The notes under the pieces are model-generated. The model did not search any database. It was not told the origin of the DNA and saw only the letters and a list, made by a program, of their open reading frames with translations. A DNA stretch of 6,974 nt from Acidobacteriota bacterium (GTDB lineage Bacteria; Acidobacteriota; Polarisedimenticolia; J045): assembly GCA_020350085.1 (NCBI GenBank), contig CP070706.1, positions 2,353,219 through 2,360,192 on the forward strand. The letters are read 5' to 3'. The position numbers and the translations under genes were made by a program. Below are positions 6,844-6,974 of this stretch, in pieces. How positions within the stretch are numbered: position 1 is the first letter of the stretch; each line of letters begins with the position of its first letter.

Positions 6844-6974
6844 CTATTGGGGAAGCGCGGCCGGCTCTGCACCGCTGAACGCCTGCACGCGCCCTTTGAA
6901 TCCCTGTCCCACGAGCACGCGGCCTCGTGCGTCCAGCGCGAGATCGGCCGGGAAGTACAGGCGCCCCAGATTTC
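6844..6974 (-). CDS. C-terminal end of an NHL-repeat beta-propeller protein (partial)
   Basis: The window edge cuts this gene, leaving the last 43 codons before a TAG stop at 6844-6846 (first complete codon at 6972). The translated end contains FPADLALDARGRVLVGQG followed by GRVQAFSG. This matches the NHL blade pattern: F-x-x-P-x-x-(I/L/V)-A-(L/V)-D, then G, then V-x-(V/D), then R-(V/I)-Q-x-F. The protein ends 13 residues after the R-V-Q segment, a natural end for a propeller's final blade. NHL propellers are usually binding or scaffold domains, often extracytoplasmic. Here the fragment lies about 55 bases upstream of resB on the same strand, so it is probably co-transcribed with the cytochrome c maturation genes. 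Only one blade is visible, so blade number, signal peptide and any fused heme or other domain cannot be judged. Confidence 0.7.
   Translation of the reverse strand, partial: NLGRLYFPADLALDARGRVLVGQGFKGRVQAFSGAEPAALPQ

Overview
This is a GC-rich bacterial window with no RNA genes, CRISPR array or insertion sequence that I could see. It holds two convergent blocks. On the plus strand there is one exported repeat protein (135-2555). On the minus strand there is a tightly packed run of three genes, read right to left: the last 43 codons of an NHL-type beta-propeller protein (6844-6974, cut by the window edge), a very large ResB/Ccs1 protein (4386-6788) and a CcsA protein with a long N-terminal extension (2560-4389).

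The two complete minus-strand genes are the two core membrane subunits of System II (Ccs/Res) cytochrome c maturation. This machinery carries heme across the cytoplasmic membrane and attaches it to CXXCH motifs of apocytochromes. They overlap by four bases (GTGA), and ccsA has a strong Shine-Dalgarno just upstream, so they are almost certainly co-transcribed and probably translationally coupled. The NHL gene ends about 55 bases upstream of resB on the same strand, so it probably belongs to the same transcript. No promoter for this operon is visible, so it must start beyond the right edge. The thioredoxin-like CcsX/ResA and the CcdA/DsbD reductant supplier that normally complete System II are not in the window, nor is any CXXCH-bearing cytochrome.

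The plus-strand gene encodes a secreted protein with a signal peptide, an N-terminal domain of the kind found in SBBP-repeat proteins, seven regular units of about 65 residues (one beta-propeller's worth), and a cysteine-containing C-terminal region of about 110 residues. It ends four bases from the end of ccsA, with no visible terminator between them. The first 134 bases hold only a weak hairpin plus T-run and no convincing gene.

The organism is a GC-rich, probably Gram-negative, bacterium that makes c-type cytochromes by System II. The 800-residue ResB, the extended CcsA and the SBBP protein with a GDCP-type ending recall Acidobacteriota, Myxococcota, Planctomycetota or related uncultured phyla. 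That placement is an inference from protein style only.

I see no wholly new system. The best points for a second look are a 12-bp triple tandem repeat in the NHL-resB junction, repeated beta modules inside the ResB periplasmic domain, an A7 slippery run in resB, and the possible NHL-System II link.
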